From assembly GCA_003244125.1 (NCBI GenBank), contig QHBL01000003.1, positions 1 to 13,296 of the forward strand: a stretch of DNA of 13,296 nucleotides, given 5' to 3'. Each line of letters starts with the position of its first letter. Within the stretch, counting starts at the first letter, position 1. This DNA comes from Chthoniobacterales bacterium. Lineage in GTDB: Bacteria; Verrucomicrobiota; Verrucomicrobiae; Chthoniobacterales; UBA10450. Positions 13,255 to 13,296 of the stretch are shown here, one piece after another. A model generated the notes under the pieces. It was not told the origin of the DNA. It saw nothing but the letters and a program-made list of their open reading frames with translations, and did no database searches. The position numbers were made by a program, and so were the translations under genes.

Positions 13255-13296
13255 GCGCGTTAGTTGAAGCACCGGTTCTTACTAATTGGCCGGTCG
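13251..13296 (+). CDS. 5' end of next operon gene, product unidentified
   Basis: An ATG at 13251 overlaps the kinase stop as ATGA, the same junction used repeatedly in this operon, and the frame stays open to the window end (MSALVEAPVLTNWPV). Fifteen residues are too few to name a family. Because heptose kinases commonly neighbour a sedoheptulose-7-phosphate isomerase or a nucleotidyltransferase, those are contextual guesses only. Confidence 0.55.
   Translation, partial: MSALVEAPVLTNWPV

Overview
The window is one tightly packed plus-strand gene block of 14 genes: 12 complete and one cut off at each end. No gap between genes exceeds 12 bases, and seven junctions are 4-base ATGA or GTGA stop/start overlaps. 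I see no RNA gene, mobile element, CRISPR array, terminator or clear internal promoter. Hand-counted 240-base samples gave about 50 to 58% GC. Few genes have a recognisable Shine-Dalgarno sequence. The gene content (polymer-building enzymes plus a heptose-phosphate kinase family member) suggests a free-living bacterium, probably Gram-negative. The form of the PyrE and nucleotide-sugar dehydrogenase proteins reminds me of Verrucomicrobiota or Acidobacteriota, but this is an impression and not a demonstrated assignment.

Layout. Bases 1-892 hold two housekeeping genes: the 3' part of a RidA-family deaminase and pyrE (orotate phosphoribosyltransferase). Bases 901-8173 hold a surface-glycan block: a SAM methyltransferase, a large YfhO-like membrane protein, a second methyltransferase, a short-chain dehydrogenase, a third methyltransferase, and a fusion of a zinc ribbon, a decayed methyltransferase domain and a DPM1-like family 2 glycosyltransferase. 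Bases 8170-13254 hold a sugar-building block: an NAD-dependent epimerase/dehydratase, an unusual UDP-glucose-dehydrogenase-like protein with Thr in place of the catalytic Cys, a second short-chain dehydrogenase, a Gfo/Idh/MocA oxidoreductase and an HddA-like GHMP kinase. The next gene starts at 13251 and runs off the end.

How the genes may work together (inference). The downstream block looks like a pathway that makes or modifies an activated sugar, possibly a heptose. The DPM1-like glycosyltransferase could load a sugar onto a polyprenyl phosphate at the inner membrane face. The YfhO-like protein could transfer such a sugar to a glycan or protein outside the membrane, as in known CsbB/YfhO-type systems. 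The methyltransferases would decorate the product. The most unusual points are the methyltransferase-glycosyltransferase fusion and its apparently reciprocal decay relative to the methyltransferase beside it, and the Cys-to-Thr change in the dehydrogenase.
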